DNA of 64,000 nucleotides from Helicobacter sp. 'house sparrow 1' (GTDB lineage Bacteria; Campylobacterota; Campylobacteria; Campylobacterales; Helicobacteraceae): NCBI RefSeq assembly GCF_900199585.1, contig NZ_FZQY01000004.1, positions 496,001 to 560,000 of the forward strand, read 5' to 3'. Shown piece by piece: positions 54,151 to 63,760 of this stretch (position 1 is its first letter; each line of letters starts with the position of its first letter). The notes under the pieces were generated by a model. It saw only the letters and a program-made list of their open reading frames with translations, ran no database searches and was not told where the DNA came from. The position numbers and the translations under genes were made by a program.

Positions 54151-55451
54151 CTTTCTTTTTGTAGGGTTTCTTGTTGGATTAGTTTAGAAAAAATACAAAA
54201 GAATACACAAAACAAAACCATTGTGGTATTGCTCTCCCAAATTTCTCCTGTAAAAGAATTGGGAAAAATTGTATAAAAAAGAATACTAAGACCACAAAGA
54301 CTAAAAACAAAAATATTTTGATTATTGGATCGTAGATAACAAGAAAAGAGTTTAAGAGAAGCAAACCATACAAATAAAATAGCAATAACCCCAACTATAC
54401 CTCTTTTTGCTGCTGCATTGAGAAATTGATTATGTTTTTTCCCTCGTGCTTGTTGATAGCTCTGATCCCTGACAATTTTACTTGAGCTTTTCTCTAAAAT
54501 CTTTGGAAGATTCTGTAAGATCTCTGCAGAGCTTAATCCAAAAAAAGGTGCCATCTTAAACATTGCCCAAGCCTCTTTCCACATCTCAAACCTTAATCCA
54601 ATACTTGTTTCTATCTCTCCTTTAGAGTATTGTTGTAAATCTTGAGTTGCTACTTCTATTCTAAAAACATCCTTATTTTTATCTGTTATGGATACAAATA
54701 CAAAGCTAACACCATAACATAAAAGAATTATTAACATTTTTATTAATAGGGTTTTAAAATGTAGCCTTTGATAAAAAAATAACATACATAAAATAAAACA
54801 CCAACCCATTATTAGGCCAAGCATTGCACCTCTTGTTGCACTCAAAGCACAAGCAAGGGAAGCCAGGAATACCGAAATAAGAAAGAAAAATTTTATTCTT
54901 TTGGTATGAAAAAGAAAAAGGATGGTTCCAAGAAGGCATAAAATTGTTGATCCATCTGCCATTTCTGCAATTCCACTGAAACCATCTACTCTCCCCATAC
55001 CAAGCACGTAGCGTTGATACAAAGAGATACAACCTGTAATAATCCCACCTAGTCCAATGGCATAAAAAAAGATTCTCTTGTGAATTTTGAAATCAAGCTT
55101 TAAAAAGAGTGTAAATAAACAGGCCATTAAAATATATTTTGAGGGTAAATCTAGATCTAAAAATGATGGCATCTTTGGATTGCTTAAACTAGGAAGTTCC
55201 CAACCTTTTCCAAATATGTAAGAGAGTAGGGCGCTGATAAAAAAAGATAATAGTGCAATGATAAATAATTTTTGATGTGATTTTAAAGGAATCTTTGATG
55301 TGTTATTAAAAACAAAAAAAGCAAAGAGAGTTAATAAAGAGATGCACGCAATAACAATACTCATATCTCTAAAGCTTATACTCATAGGTAAAAGACAAGC
55401 CATAAAGGTTATGAGAATATTTAAGGAATAAGTTTTTGTTAAAGAACTCAT
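54147..55451 (-). CDS. waaL: O-antigen ligase (WaaL family)
   Basis: 434 residues with about ten to twelve membrane helices and the Wzy_C/ligase signature KKHNQFLNAAAKRGIVGVIAI (about 345-365) in the large periplasmic loop. It transfers polysaccharide from its lipid carrier to lipid A-core (or another acceptor) at the outer face of the inner membrane. It is found downstream of a GT9 glycosyltransferase gene and close to flhA and rpsO, the neighbourhood I recall for waaL in H. pylori. A polymerase (Wzy) of the same fold is the alternative. Confidence 0.82.
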   Translation of the reverse strand: MSSLTKTYSLNILITFMACLLPMSISFRDMSIVIACISLLTLFAFFVFNNTSKIPLKSHQKLFIIALLSFFISALLSYIFGKGWELPSLSNPKMPSFLDLDLPSKYILMACLFTLFLKLDFKIHKRIFFYAIGLGGIITGCISLYQRYVLGMGRVDGFSGIAEMADGSTILCLLGTILFLFHTKRIKFFFLISVFLASLACALSATRGAMLGLIMGWCFILCMLFFYQRLHFKTLLIKMLIILLCYGVSFVFVSITDKNKDVFRIEVATQDLQQYSKGEIETSIGLRFEMWKEAWAMFKMAPFFGLSSAEILQNLPKILEKSSSKIVRDQSYQQARGKKHNQFLNAAAKRGIVGVIAILFVWFASLKLFSCYLRSNNQNIFVFSLCGLSILFYTIFPNSFTGEIWESNTTMVLFCVFFCIFSKLIQQETLQKER

Positions 55452-55490
55452 TAAAAGACTCCTGATTATTTTATTGTAATACGAAAGTTT

Positions 55491-56420
55491 CTATAAAAGA
55501 TTATAGATTTCTTGAGTGCAGATTTTAGCAACTTTTTGTATTTTTAATTGGTTTATATAAATACATTTAGTGCATCTACTTCCCCATTTTCTTGCAGTTT
55601 TACGATGGAGGAATAATCCGATGGTTTTTATTTGTAGGTTGTTGGCAATATGGATTAGTCCTGTATCAATGGAAAATAGCAAGTCAATTTGTCTAATTAA
55701 TTCTGTAATATTGAGTAAATCTTCATTGTTGTGAAAAATACAAAAGTTTGGATGGGTTAAAAGATTATCAGGAAAGTGAGATTGAATTAAATCCCTTTTG
55801 TCTGCAAAAGTTGGGATAATGACAAAAGTATCTTGTATAAGATTTTCTATGATCTTTGCATAAGTTTGTAGGGGTAAATTATCATTTTGAGAAAAACCAA
55901 AGGGATTGACTAAAATGGTTTTGAGATGATTTGGATTGTTTTGATCTAAAAAAAGGCGAATTTTCTTTTGATAGGATAGTGGAGGATTAATTTTTGGAGT
56001 TTGGGAAAGATTAAAATCATTATGTCTTTGATGAGGAATTAATTTAGGTAGTTTTAAAAGTCTTTTTTCAATACTTGAGGTGGTAAATGAAAAAGTTGTT
56101 TTGAATTGAAAATCAAAAAGATTATGAAGTTTGCTAAAGGTAAGGATTTTGCATTTGATTGTTTTTTGAAGCTTAATTTTAGTGTCTTTTGTGGAATCTG
56201 TAGAGATAAAAAAATCAAGATGACAATCAGGAATATGGGGCAATTGATCTACAAGAATAATAAAATCAATCCAAGAAAAGGTTTGATAAAAAAACTTACC
56301 AGTTGTATTTGTAAAAACATAAAGCTCACACTCTGGAAAATATTTTTTTATTGCATAAAGAGAGGAGATAGCTACAACACTATCTCCTACTTTTCCACAA
56401 ATATAGTAGCCAATTTTCAT
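55491..56420 (-). CDS. Family 9 glycosyltransferase (heptosyltransferase-like)
   Basis: 309 residues of the GT9/GT-B family. The N-terminal part has MKIGYYICGKVGDSVVAISSL (phosphate-loop-like GDSV) and the C-terminal part has VNPFGFSQNDNLPLQTYAKII and LLFSIDTGLIHIANNLQIKTIGLF with the conserved D-T-G-x-x-H. These motifs bind a nucleotide-heptose in lipopolysaccharide core synthesis. The donor sugar is not predictable. Its start overlaps the previous gene (ATGA) and the O-antigen ligase follows after about 40 bases. Confidence 0.82.
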   Translation of the reverse strand: MKIGYYICGKVGDSVVAISSLYAIKKYFPECELYVFTNTTGKFFYQTFSWIDFIILVDQLPHIPDCHLDFFISTDSTKDTKIKLQKTIKCKILTFSKLHNLFDFQFKTTFSFTTSSIEKRLLKLPKLIPHQRHNDFNLSQTPKINPPLSYQKKIRLFLDQNNPNHLKTILVNPFGFSQNDNLPLQTYAKIIENLIQDTFVIIPTFADKRDLIQSHFPDNLLTHPNFCIFHNNEDLLNITELIRQIDLLFSIDTGLIHIANNLQIKTIGLFLHRKTARKWGSRCTKCIYINQLKIQKVAKICTQEIYNLL

Positions 56421-56677
56421 TTAAGGTTTTTTGAGGCTTGACAGGTCTTAGAATCTTGTCTAAAAAATTGAGGATATTTTGTTTTTATTTGCTCAATAAT
56501 TGAAATAATAAGAGCCTGATTAAAATCTCCATCATCTTCAATGAGGTCAATTTCATCAATATAAATATCAATTAGTTTTTTAATATACTTGCTTTCTGCT
56601 CCAGCAAAATGAAAAGCCACCCCCAACATATCAATAATTTCAAGAGCCAATTCTTGATATTCATTTTCTTGCATCAT
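56417..56677 (-). CDS. Small acidic hypothetical protein between a DHH enzyme and a GT9 gene
   Basis: 86 residues. It is mostly helical and acidic (DIYIDEIDLIEDDGDFNQALI), with a basic C-terminal end. No domain is recognised. The start overlaps the stop of the DHH phosphoesterase (ATGA), and its own end overlaps the GT9 start (ATGA), so it is translated as part of the operon. A second ATG one codon later is equally possible. Function unknown. Confidence 0.7.
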   Translation of the reverse strand: MMQENEYQELALEIIDMLGVAFHFAGAESKYIKKLIDIYIDEIDLIEDDGDFNQALIISIIEQIKTKYPQFFRQDSKTCQASKNLK

Positions 56678-57756
56678 CTTTCCTTATTTAGCGATCTTAA
56701 TACTTGCTCTTTTATATCACTATATAAAAAGCTTTCCTTAAATCCATCAATTCTTCCTCCAGAGGCATTTTTATGACCCCCACCATTAAAGCATTCTTTG
56801 CTTAACAAATTTACATCACAATTTCCATTTGCACGCAAGGATACATTGCCCTTAAAATTTACATCAATATAAAAATCATACTCACTATTGCGCTTTAAGA
56901 AGAGATTTGCAAGCACACTAATACCTCCCATTGAGTAACTTAAAAAACCTTTTTTGCCCTGATAGGTAATAGTGCATAAATCTTTTTTAGATTCTAAAAG
57001 ATTAACTTGTGCATTTGAAACTATATTATCCATTGTTTGATTTTGAGGATCTCCTCCTAGGGCAATTTTTTTTAACATAAAAATAGAATTATCAAAGGCA
57101 ACAGGACCATTCTCAAGTTCAATAAAATCTTTTATGGAATCTAAAAGTTTGAGTTTGTAATTATGATGAGAATCCTCAAACATAAAACGATTAAGCTCAT
57201 TGGAATTTGCAATAAGACTTAAAGCAACTTTTCCAAACTCAAAACCATATCCATCCTCTTTCCAGATATCAATTGAATTTATCATTTCAGTTATCTTTTC
57301 TAATAACTTCTCATTAGATGGATTTTTAAGAGGGTATTTTTGCTTTAGGGTTTCATAGGTGATCTTAGTTGCACAGCGTTGTGTATCAAGATAATACCAG
57401 TGAAAAGATTTTGCACTTTCTTCTCCACTAATATGGTGATCTAAAAGGCAAATTTCAATATCCTTACCCTCCATTCTCATAAGCTCAACTTTTTCTTGTA
57501 AGATTTTGCATTCTTGCAAGGAAAGATTTAAATCTGTAATTAAAATGAGAAACTTTTGTGGTGTTTTTGTGCGAAATTTTTCTTGAAGCTTACTAGTTTG
57601 TGAATGTTGTATGCAATGAAAAATATGATTAAGACGAGCTAGTATCTCTTTTCCATAGTTTGCATTGAAAAATTCTATTTTATCGAAAAATTCTCTTGCG
57701 ATATATTGACATCCATATCCATCTAAATCAATATGTGAAAGGTGGTAGACTTGCAT
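56674..57756 (-). CDS. DHH-family phosphoesterase
   Basis: 360 residues. It opens with HLSHIDLDGYGCQYIAREFF, in which HIDLDG is the metal-binding DHH-type motif I. The aspartates ILITDLNLS (near 95) and the LLDHHISGEES motif (about 121-131) give the name DHH, and a DHHA1 C-terminal domain has GGGHKNASGGRIDGF (near 320). Such enzymes hydrolyse pAp, nanoRNA or cyclic dinucleotides. The substrate cannot be read here. Directly downstream of flhA by about ten bases, the same neighbours as in H. pylori. Confidence 0.83.
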   Translation of the reverse strand: MQVYHLSHIDLDGYGCQYIAREFFDKIEFFNANYGKEILARLNHIFHCIQHSQTSKLQEKFRTKTPQKFLILITDLNLSLQECKILQEKVELMRMEGKDIEICLLDHHISGEESAKSFHWYYLDTQRCATKITYETLKQKYPLKNPSNEKLLEKITEMINSIDIWKEDGYGFEFGKVALSLIANSNELNRFMFEDSHHNYKLKLLDSIKDFIELENGPVAFDNSIFMLKKIALGGDPQNQTMDNIVSNAQVNLLESKKDLCTITYQGKKGFLSYSMGGISVLANLFLKRNSEYDFYIDVNFKGNVSLRANGNCDVNLLSKECFNGGGHKNASGGRIDGFKESFLYSDIKEQVLRSLNKER

Positions 57757-57765
57757 TTTTATCCC

Positions 57766-59982
57766 TTAGTTAAAATTAATTTCAATATTACCTAAAATCT
57801 CATATTTGGTATTCATATCTAATTCTGCGTGGCTAAGCACTACAAGGTCAATTTTAAATTGCTCAAGCTTTGAGGCTAGAGCTCGCCTTAAGGCAGGATC
57901 TACGATCAAAATTACAGGTGCAATTCCTTTTTGTAGTATTTGCATACTTTCTTCGGTGATTGTATCAAGTAATTTTTGCATTTCATTGGTGTTAAGTAGA
58001 AGTGTTTTTCCAGATGGTTGTTCCCTTAGTTTGCCTAAAAGATACTGCTCTGTATCAAGAGAGAGGGTTACTAACTTTAAAATTCCATCTTCTGATTTAA
58101 AGATATTGGTAATCACACGAGAAAGTTTAGATCTTACCTGTTCTGTTATGAGTGCTACATCATTTTGTAGAGGCGTAGCAACATCTGTAATAGTCTCTAA
58201 AATTGTAAGCATATCTTTGATAGGAATTTTTTCGTGTAAAAGCTCTTGTAGTACAGATCGAATGACTCCTGCTTGGACTTTTCTAGCTTCTTCAATAATA
58301 GCTGGATAGTCTTGTGAAAGACGATCTAAAATTGATTTAACCTCATCTTTTGTGATAAATTCTTCTGCATAATTCTTTACAAGTTCGCTCATATGGGTTG
58401 TGATGACAGTTGAGGGATCAATAATAGTATAGCCTTGAATGATTGCTTCTTCTTTGTTTTCTGGATCAATCCAAAGTGCATCCATTCCAAAAGCAGGTTC
58501 TTTGGTAGGAATTCCTTCAATTTCTTTGCCAACAAGCCCTGTGTTCATTGCTAAGAATTTATCAGGCATTACACTGCCCTCACCAATACTAATGCCCTTA
58601 AGCTTGATTTCATAATTATTGGGTTGTAATTGCAGATTATCCCTGATTCTAATTTGTGGCATCAGAAATCCATAATCACTTGCAATTTTTTTACGAATAC
58701 CTCTTACTCGCTCAAGCAAATCGCCATTTTGTTTGACATCTGCAAGACTGATAAGCTGATAACCTAGGTCTAATTCTAATAACTCAATTTTTAAAACCTC
58801 ATCAATTGCTTTTTCTTCTTCTTTTTTAATCTCTTCGGCACTTTTTTGTTGTACTGGTGGAGGGAGGTGTTGTTGTGTATTGACTTCTCTAGGGTTTGTT
58901 TTAGCCTGTGTATCAAGTTTAATATTAGTCTTTTTGCTAAGCCATTTTTCAAAAATACTAAAAAGACTCTCTTTGTCTTCTCTAGAAATAAGCCAAGAAA
59001 TAAATAAGAATAAAATACCAACAAAACCTAAGGATAGAGTGGGTAGTCCAGGAACCGTAGCAAATAATAAAAGAATCACTCCTACAATAATAAGTGTTTT
59101 GCTTTTATCGGTGAGTTGTGTGATAAGTTTGCTTGCAAAATTTTCCTCTTCATTTTGTGTGGTTCGTGTAGCAACAATACCTGTAGCAGTGGCAATAATA
59201 AGTGCAGGAATCTGTCCTACTAATCCATCGCCAATTGTTAATATAGTAAAGGTAGCAGCACTATCACTAGCACTCATTCCTCTTTGAAAAACACCAATTA
59301 AAAATCCCCCAATGATATTAATAATTGTGATAATGATAGAAGCAATGGCATCACCTTTAACAAACTTACTAGCACCATCCATTGCACCATAAAAATCTGC
59401 TTCTTGCGTGAGAGCAGATCTTCTAGCCTTGGCTTCTTCATTATCAATCAACCCAGCATTTAAATCTGCATCAATTGCCATTTGTTTTCCAGGCATTGCA
59501 TCTAGGGCAAATCTTGCTCTTACTTCTGTTACCCTCGTAGAACCATTTGTGACAACTAATAGATTTACTAAAACTAAAATAATAAAAATAATACTACCAA
59601 TCACATAATTCCCACTTACTGTAAAAGCACCAAATGCAGCAATAATATCACTGACAGAATCTGCACCCTTATATCCCTCAGTGAGTATCATTCTAGTAGT
59701 TGCAACATTAAGTGCTAGGCGATAGAGCGTAACAATAAGCAAAAGTGTAGGGAATGCTGAAAAGTCCGTAGGTTTGGTAATGTATAAACCTATGAGGATA
59801 ATCAAGACAGAAAGTGCTATGGAAACAGTTAGAAGAAAATCTAGAAAAATAGGTGGCAGGGGGACAATGATGATTGCAAGTATGATGATAACAAAAGCAA
59901 CTACTGCAAGATCTTTTGATTGTGTAAAAGTCCTGAGTACTGACATTATGGATTGTAAAACATCGATTTTCTTTTTTGCCAA
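57766..59982 (-). CDS. flhA: Flagellar type III export gate protein FlhA
   Basis: 738 residues. The N-terminal half has about eight membrane helices and the FHIPEP signature region [21 protein letters not shown] (about 150-170) with RARFALD. The C-terminal half is a soluble cytoplasmic domain with [21 protein letters not shown] and the [23 protein letters not shown] region. It forms the nonameric ring that selects export substrates. The start codon appears to be TTG (59980-59982) with GAGG a few bases before it, so the first residue is read as Met. Divergent from rpsO, and probably the lead gene of the operon down to the DUF218 gene. Confidence 0.95.
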   Translation of the reverse strand: MAKKKIDVLQSIMSVLRTFTQSKDLAVVAFVIIILAIIIVPLPPIFLDFLLTVSIALSVLIILIGLYITKPTDFSAFPTLLLIVTLYRLALNVATTRMILTEGYKGADSVSDIIAAFGAFTVSGNYVIGSIIFIILVLVNLLVVTNGSTRVTEVRARFALDAMPGKQMAIDADLNAGLIDNEEAKARRSALTQEADFYGAMDGASKFVKGDAIASIIITIINIIGGFLIGVFQRGMSASDSAATFTILTIGDGLVGQIPALIIATATGIVATRTTQNEEENFASKLITQLTDKSKTLIIVGVILLLFATVPGLPTLSLGFVGILFLFISWLISREDKESLFSIFEKWLSKKTNIKLDTQAKTNPREVNTQQHLPPPVQQKSAEEIKKEEEKAIDEVLKIELLELDLGYQLISLADVKQNGDLLERVRGIRKKIASDYGFLMPQIRIRDNLQLQPNNYEIKLKGISIGEGSVMPDKFLAMNTGLVGKEIEGIPTKEPAFGMDALWIDPENKEEAIIQGYTIIDPSTVITTHMSELVKNYAEEFITKDEVKSILDRLSQDYPAIIEEARKVQAGVIRSVLQELLHEKIPIKDMLTILETITDVATPLQNDVALITEQVRSKLSRVITNIFKSEDGILKLVTLSLDTEQYLLGKLREQPSGKTLLLNTNEMQKLLDTITEESMQILQKGIAPVILIVDPALRRALASKLEQFKIDLVVLSHAELDMNTKYEILGNIEINFN

Positions 59983-60105
59983 CTTTTGCCTCTATGCTAA
60001 AAGTAATTACACTACATAAAACTTAGAAAAATAAAAATTATAAAACTAGACTAAATAAAAGATTGATTCTACACTATTTTTATTTGATTTTTTGATTTTT
60101 TATTG

Positions 60106-60111
60106 TAAAAT
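60106..60111 (+). promoter_or_regulatory. Candidate -10 box of rpsO
   Basis: TAAAAT in TTTATTGTAAAATCCT, 36 bases before the rpsO start, nearly identical to the element ahead of typA. GGAGG lies at the expected distance before the ATG. Confidence 0.55.
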
Positions 60112-60146
60112 CCTCGCTTTAATTAAATACCATTCAGGAGGTCTTT

Positions 60147-60419
60147 ATGGCTTTAGATACGGCGAAGAAACAAGAAATTATCCAAAAATTTGCTAGAGAT
60201 AGCAAGGATACAGGTTCATCAGAAGTGCAAATTGCTCTTTTAACTCAAAGAATCTCTAATTTAACAGAGCATCTTAAGGTAAATAAGAAAGATTACTCAA
60301 GTAGATTAGGATTATTAAAGCTTGTAGGTAAGAGAAAGCATCTACTTAAATACCTTAAAAATTCTCAATATGAGAGATATAGCAAGATTATTAAAGAGTT
60401 GGGTATTAAGGATAGATAA
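60147..60419 (+). CDS. rpsO: 30S ribosomal protein S15
   Basis: 90 residues, the standard S15 length. It has [20 protein letters not shown] (about 12-31) and [23 protein letters not shown] (about 47-70), where the helix pair binds helices 20-22 of 16S rRNA and starts platform assembly. A GGAGG site precedes the ATG. It is a single-gene transcript ending at a hairpin that lies within the convergent glycosyltransferase gene. Confidence 0.97.
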   Translation: MALDTAKKQEIIQKFARDSKDTGSSEVQIALLTQRISNLTEHLKVNKKDYSSRLGLLKLVGKRKHLLKYLKNSQYERYSKIIKELGIKDR

Positions 60420-60421
60420 AA

Positions 60422-61405
60422 CTAGGAAGAGGAATTAAAAATTTCCTCTTCTTTTTTGCTAACCTCTATCTGATTTGTCAGATAAAAGAACTTCCTCATC
60501 ACTAAGAAACTAATTAGATCCTCTAGGTCTTTTTTAAGAAATTGTTTGATGTATTGATTTGCTTGATAGATAATCTCTTGCGCTAAAGATGGATTTTTTA
60601 AGATAAAATCTACCCTCTCTTCTAAATCACTAAAATCATCCCTAATTTCCAAGTAATGATGGTTTTCAATAAGCATTCCTTCCATAAACCAAGTCTCAAA
60701 CTTTGGTTTTGGCATTAAAACTAAAGAATTAGAGCTCATTATCCATTTAAGATTTGTGGCAGTATCATTACCTTCAAGAGACATTATAAATTTATATTTC
60801 AAATGTTCTTTGATGCTTGCCCTTCCTTTATTCCAAGTTCTAAATTCCTCATTTCTCAATGATCCTGTATGACCAGCATTTACAAGAGGATGGTTAAAAA
60901 ATTTATGCATAAAGTCTTGACGGTTTTTTTGATAGCATCCACCCCGAAAAAAAACTTGATTAAATTTTTGTGAATAGGGAATAGATTCTCTTAGTTCTTG
61001 TGTGAGAAAATTAAAATGCCTTTTTTTATCAAGCTTTAATAAAATATTATTACTTGTAGGATTTTTTGCAATGGGTCTAGATTTACAAAAGCTTGGTGTT
61101 TTTACCTCATAATTAACATCACCAGATTCTAAGTGGAATAAAAGATTGGGATTAAAAAAACGCATATATTCATAAAAATCATAACAATATCTTGAGCCAT
61201 TATTGAGAATTTCATATTTGGTTTGTTGTTTAGATGAAAAAGAAGAATTGGGATCAAAGCTACAATAATAATTCACACGCTTTGAAACATAATCTAGCTG
61301 ACTATCATATTTATCTAGCAAAAAGGAGATTTTTTTCTCCAAGTTTCTCTTGGGAAAAAGTAGAAAATAAACTCCTTGTATGTTGTGTGATAAATTGTCT
61401 AACAT
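60422..61405 (-). CDS. Family 90 glycosyltransferase (LpsA/CAP10-like)
   Basis: 327 residues. Family features are the early NGSRYCYDFYEYMRFF, the central VFFRGGCYQKNRQDFM (about 175-190), and the donor-binding end HLKYKFIMSLEGNDTATNLKWIM (about 205-227) with SLVLMPKPKFETWF. GT90 proteins add a sugar to lipopolysaccharide or capsule in bacteria. The acceptor and sugar are unknown. Third gene of a run with the two GT2 genes, 26 bases after the last of them. Its final codons contain the rpsO terminator. Confidence 0.8.
   Translation of the reverse strand: MLDNLSHNIQGVYFLLFPKRNLEKKISFLLDKYDSQLDYVSKRVNYYCSFDPNSSFSSKQQTKYEILNNGSRYCYDFYEYMRFFNPNLLFHLESGDVNYEVKTPSFCKSRPIAKNPTSNNILLKLDKKRHFNFLTQELRESIPYSQKFNQVFFRGGCYQKNRQDFMHKFFNHPLVNAGHTGSLRNEEFRTWNKGRASIKEHLKYKFIMSLEGNDTATNLKWIMSSNSLVLMPKPKFETWFMEGMLIENHHYLEIRDDFSDLEERVDFILKNPSLAQEIIYQANQYIKQFLKKDLEDLISFLVMRKFFYLTNQIEVSKKEEEIFNSSS
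60426..60457 (+). terminator. Intrinsic terminator of rpsO inside the convergent GT90 gene
   Basis: GAAGAGGAA (60426-60434) and TTCCTCTTC (60443-60451) form a perfect nine-pair stem, followed by TTTTTT at 60452-60457. It starts seven bases after the rpsO stop. Because the GT90 gene on the other strand ends at 60422, the whole terminator lies in its last codons. Confidence 0.85.
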
Positions 61406-61431
61406 CTATAAGTCCTCAATACCTAAATAAT

Positions 61432-62418
61432 TTATCTAATTATATGTTTAATTTTAGAAAGAAGTCTAAAAGTTCTTGGCATTTTTATCCTTAGTCTATC
61501 TTTTATGCCAAGATAGGATAGGTTTTTTTCATAAAAATTAAAATGATCGATAAGATTTTTTGGAATTTTTTCATAGGGTATTTCTTCCATTTTGTTTTTA
61601 AATAAATAGATATATATGGGTATCTGTCCTTTTAAAATTTTTAAAATACCCCTATCTTTTTCTTTATGTAAGAGTTCTTCAAAAAAATCCATAATAACAA
61701 GGTAGCTTTGCAGTGATTTTAATATTTTTTGTTCTGTTGTCTTGCCTCTCATAATAGATTCCTCACTTAATTGGTAAGTATAAAGGCAAAGAGAAGTAAT
61801 GCAAACCTTTTTAGCTTGTAGTAAAATTTGTGCAATAAAGGGCATATCTTCATAAAATATTTTTGGTATGAATAAGATTTGATTTTTTAGTAAAAAGGAT
61901 TTTTGAATAATATAAAGCCACACACAGCCATCATTTAAGATACTAGGATTCTTCTTTAAAAGTTTTTTGCCTTCAATAAAAATTGGACAAGTAGATAAGC
62001 TTTTGGTTTTTGTAGTCAATTGAGTTTTATTTGAATTCTTTTTTAGTGTGGGTGGAGATGTGAAATTGCAGATCTTTAAGACTTCAATATCTTGATGTTT
62101 TAAGACTTCATAGAGTTTTTCACACATATCCTTTTCTATATAATCATCAGAATCCACAAAAACAAGATAGTTTCCATCTGCACTCTTTATGCCAACATTT
62201 CTTGCACGGCTCAATCCCTTATTTTCCTGATTAATAAGTTTAATGCGATGATCACTTTTAGCATATTCTCTTGCAATTTCACCACTAGTATCTGTACTTC
62301 CATCATTAATTAAAATAATTTCTATATTTTTAAAACTCTGATTGAGTACAGAATCTAGGCATCTAGAAAGATACTTTTCAACATTATAAATTGGAATTAT
62401 GATTGAAAAAAATGGCAT
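61432..62418 (-). CDS. Family 2 glycosyltransferase without the G tract
   Basis: A 328-residue GT-A fold enzyme. It has the GT2 start FFSIIIPIYNVEKYLSRCLD (2-21), INDGSTDTSGE (about 36-46) and the DxD-type metal motif YLVFVDSDDYIEKDM. The C-terminal half is less conserved. The N-terminal part is almost identical to the neighbouring GT2 gene, including at the DNA level, which indicates recent duplication or gene conversion. Instead of the poly-G segment, this copy has IKSADGNY. It overlaps the upstream GT2 gene by 35 bases. The sugar and acceptor are unknown. Confidence 0.85.
   Translation of the reverse strand: MPFFSIIIPIYNVEKYLSRCLDSVLNQSFKNIEIILINDGSTDTSGEIAREYAKSDHRIKLINQENKGLSRARNVGIKSADGNYLVFVDSDDYIEKDMCEKLYEVLKHQDIEVLKICNFTSPPTLKKNSNKTQLTTKTKSLSTCPIFIEGKKLLKKNPSILNDGCVWLYIIQKSFLLKNQILFIPKIFYEDMPFIAQILLQAKKVCITSLCLYTYQLSEESIMRGKTTEQKILKSLQSYLVIMDFFEELLHKEKDRGILKILKGQIPIYIYLFKNKMEEIPYEKIPKNLIDHFNFYEKNLSYLGIKDRLRIKMPRTFRLLSKIKHIIR
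62082..62410 (-). repeat. Direct repeat shared by the two GT2 genes, copy A
   Basis: About 330 bases at the 5' end of one GT2 gene nearly match 63091-63425 in the other. The two blocks are almost identical except for one short divergent stretch that contains the G tract in the other copy. Long enough for homologous exchange. Confidence 0.8.
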
Positions 62419-63442
62419 AAAGTGACCTTATTGTCCTTGATAGAACTATTCTTACTCTTCTTATAAATAAGACAAGAGGAAAGAAAAGACGATAATAGAT
62501 AGGGTAGTGAAGATTTAGTTTTTGTAGAATAGAGAGGTTGCAATTAAAACCTAATAAATCGTCTTTTGTAAAAATTAAGTCTTTGTGGTAATTTGTCTTT
62601 TGGATCGCTCTTAAAGTGTGATCCATAGCAGTCTCTGAGCTAATTTTTAGGATTTCTTTCAAGGAAGATTCTGTATAGTTTTGTATTCTCTGTTGTAAGA
62701 GATTAGCTAAAACATAATAGCTATTTGCAGAATAGACTTTTTTACTAAAAGATGCTTTACCTCGCATTGTAGAGATAGGTGTTAAGTCATAATAATATTT
62801 ACAAATTTTACTTAAATAAATTTTTTTGGCTTGCAAGAAAGCATCTGTGCAAAAGATCACATCTTCATATAAAATTCCCTCGGGAAAATAGATATTTTTT
62901 TGTTTCAAATAATCATTTTTAAAGATAAAATGCGCAATTGTAGTGATAAAAAGACTATTTTTACAGATTCTTAAAATGCTATCTGCACCCGTTTTTGCAT
63001 CAAATATTTTTTGTTGAGGCAAGATTTTTGTAAAATAATCTCCTAAAATTTTTCGTTTGCCCTTTACAAAGAAAAATGGAGTGACTAAAACTTCAATTTC
63101 TTGATGTTTTAAGACTTCATAGAGTTTTTCACACATATCCTTTTCTATATAATCATCAGAATCCACAAAGAGTATATAATCCCCCCCCCCCATTTTTAAA
63201 CCGATATTTCTTGCATGACCCTGACCCTTATTTTCCTGATTAATAAGTTTAATGCGATGATCACTTTTAGCATATTCTCTTGCAATTTCACCACTAGTAT
63301 CTGTACTTCCATCATTAATTAAAATAATTTCTATATTTTTAAAACTCTGATTGAGTACAGAATCTAGGCATCTAGAAAGATACTTTTCAACATTATAAAT
63401 TGGAATTATGATTGAAAAAAATGGTGCAATTTCTCTTTGCAT
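62384..63442 (-). CDS. Family 2 glycosyltransferase with an internal G11 tract (phase-variable)
   Basis: 352 residues from the ATG at 63442, which is followed by the GT2 start FFSIIIPIYNVEKYLSR; an earlier in-frame ATG at 63520 would add 26 residues unlike the other copy. INDGSTDTSGE and ILFVDSDDYIEKDM are intact. Between them GLKMGGGDY is encoded by eleven G at 63181-63191 (sense G). In this length the frame is open, so the gene is on; one base more or less truncates the protein after about 85 residues. This is the usual pattern of phase-variable sugar genes in Helicobacter. It heads the GT2-GT2-GT90 run. Confidence 0.85.
   Translation of the reverse strand: MQREIAPFFSIIIPIYNVEKYLSRCLDSVLNQSFKNIEIILINDGSTDTSGEIAREYAKSDHRIKLINQENKGQGHARNIGLKMGGGDYILFVDSDDYIEKDMCEKLYEVLKHQEIEVLVTPFFFVKGKRKILGDYFTKILPQQKIFDAKTGADSILRICKNSLFITTIAHFIFKNDYLKQKNIYFPEGILYEDVIFCTDAFLQAKKIYLSKICKYYYDLTPISTMRGKASFSKKVYSANSYYVLANLLQQRIQNYTESSLKEILKISSETAMDHTLRAIQKTNYHKDLIFTKDDLLGFNCNLSILQKLNLHYPIYYRLFFPLVLFIRRVRIVLSRTIRSLYAIFFNHNSNL
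63091..63425 (-). repeat. Direct repeat shared by the two GT2 genes, copy B
   Basis: The partner of 62082-62410. The same bases recur on both sides of the G tract (for example GATGTTTTAAGACTTC on the plus strand in both copies). The spacing of about 1 kb favours deletion or conversion between the copies. Confidence 0.8.
63181..63191 (-). repeat. G11 phase-variation tract in the GT2 gene
   Basis: Eleven C on the plus strand, eleven G in the coding sense, spanning the codons for Gly-Gly-Gly and the bases on each side. Long enough to slip at high rate in Helicobacter. Confidence 0.85.
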
Positions 63443-63760
63443 TATTAAGCAGTATCCTTTAACTCTAACTTTATAAACTAATTTGATTGTATCTAAAAAT
63501 TTAAAAGGAAAGAATTGCACAGCGCATTTATTGCTAGTTTATACATAAAAATTAATTTTGATATATAGGGCTAAAAGTAGTTTATTTTAAGTATTAGAAA
63601 AGTTAATTTATAGGATTTGAAGTTTATTAAATCTATCTTATCTTCCAATGTATGGGTTTTGTATGAATAACAAAAGATGTTAAGGTATTTTTGCTTTCTT
63701 AGGTCAAGATGATGGAGTAAACTCATTTTTAGGTGAAAATCGAAGTGGTTGATAAGAAAG
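63443..63760. other. Region between the GT2 gene and tRNA-Leu
   Basis: About 320 AT-rich bases. The GT2 ribosome site is weak and no promoter matches well. I see nothing else that can be supported. Confidence 0.5.

Noticed and set aside
57806-58309. 167-codon plus-strand frame opposite flhA
   Set aside because: It is antisense to the strongly supported flhA coding sequence, has serine/arginine-skewed composition typical of a reverse-strand shadow, and no ribosome site.
62082-63425. Possible CRISPR-like or other spaced repeat
   Set aside because: There are only two copies, each about 330 bases, and both lie in the 5' halves of paralogous glycosyltransferase genes. No short regularly spaced repeats were found anywhere in the window.
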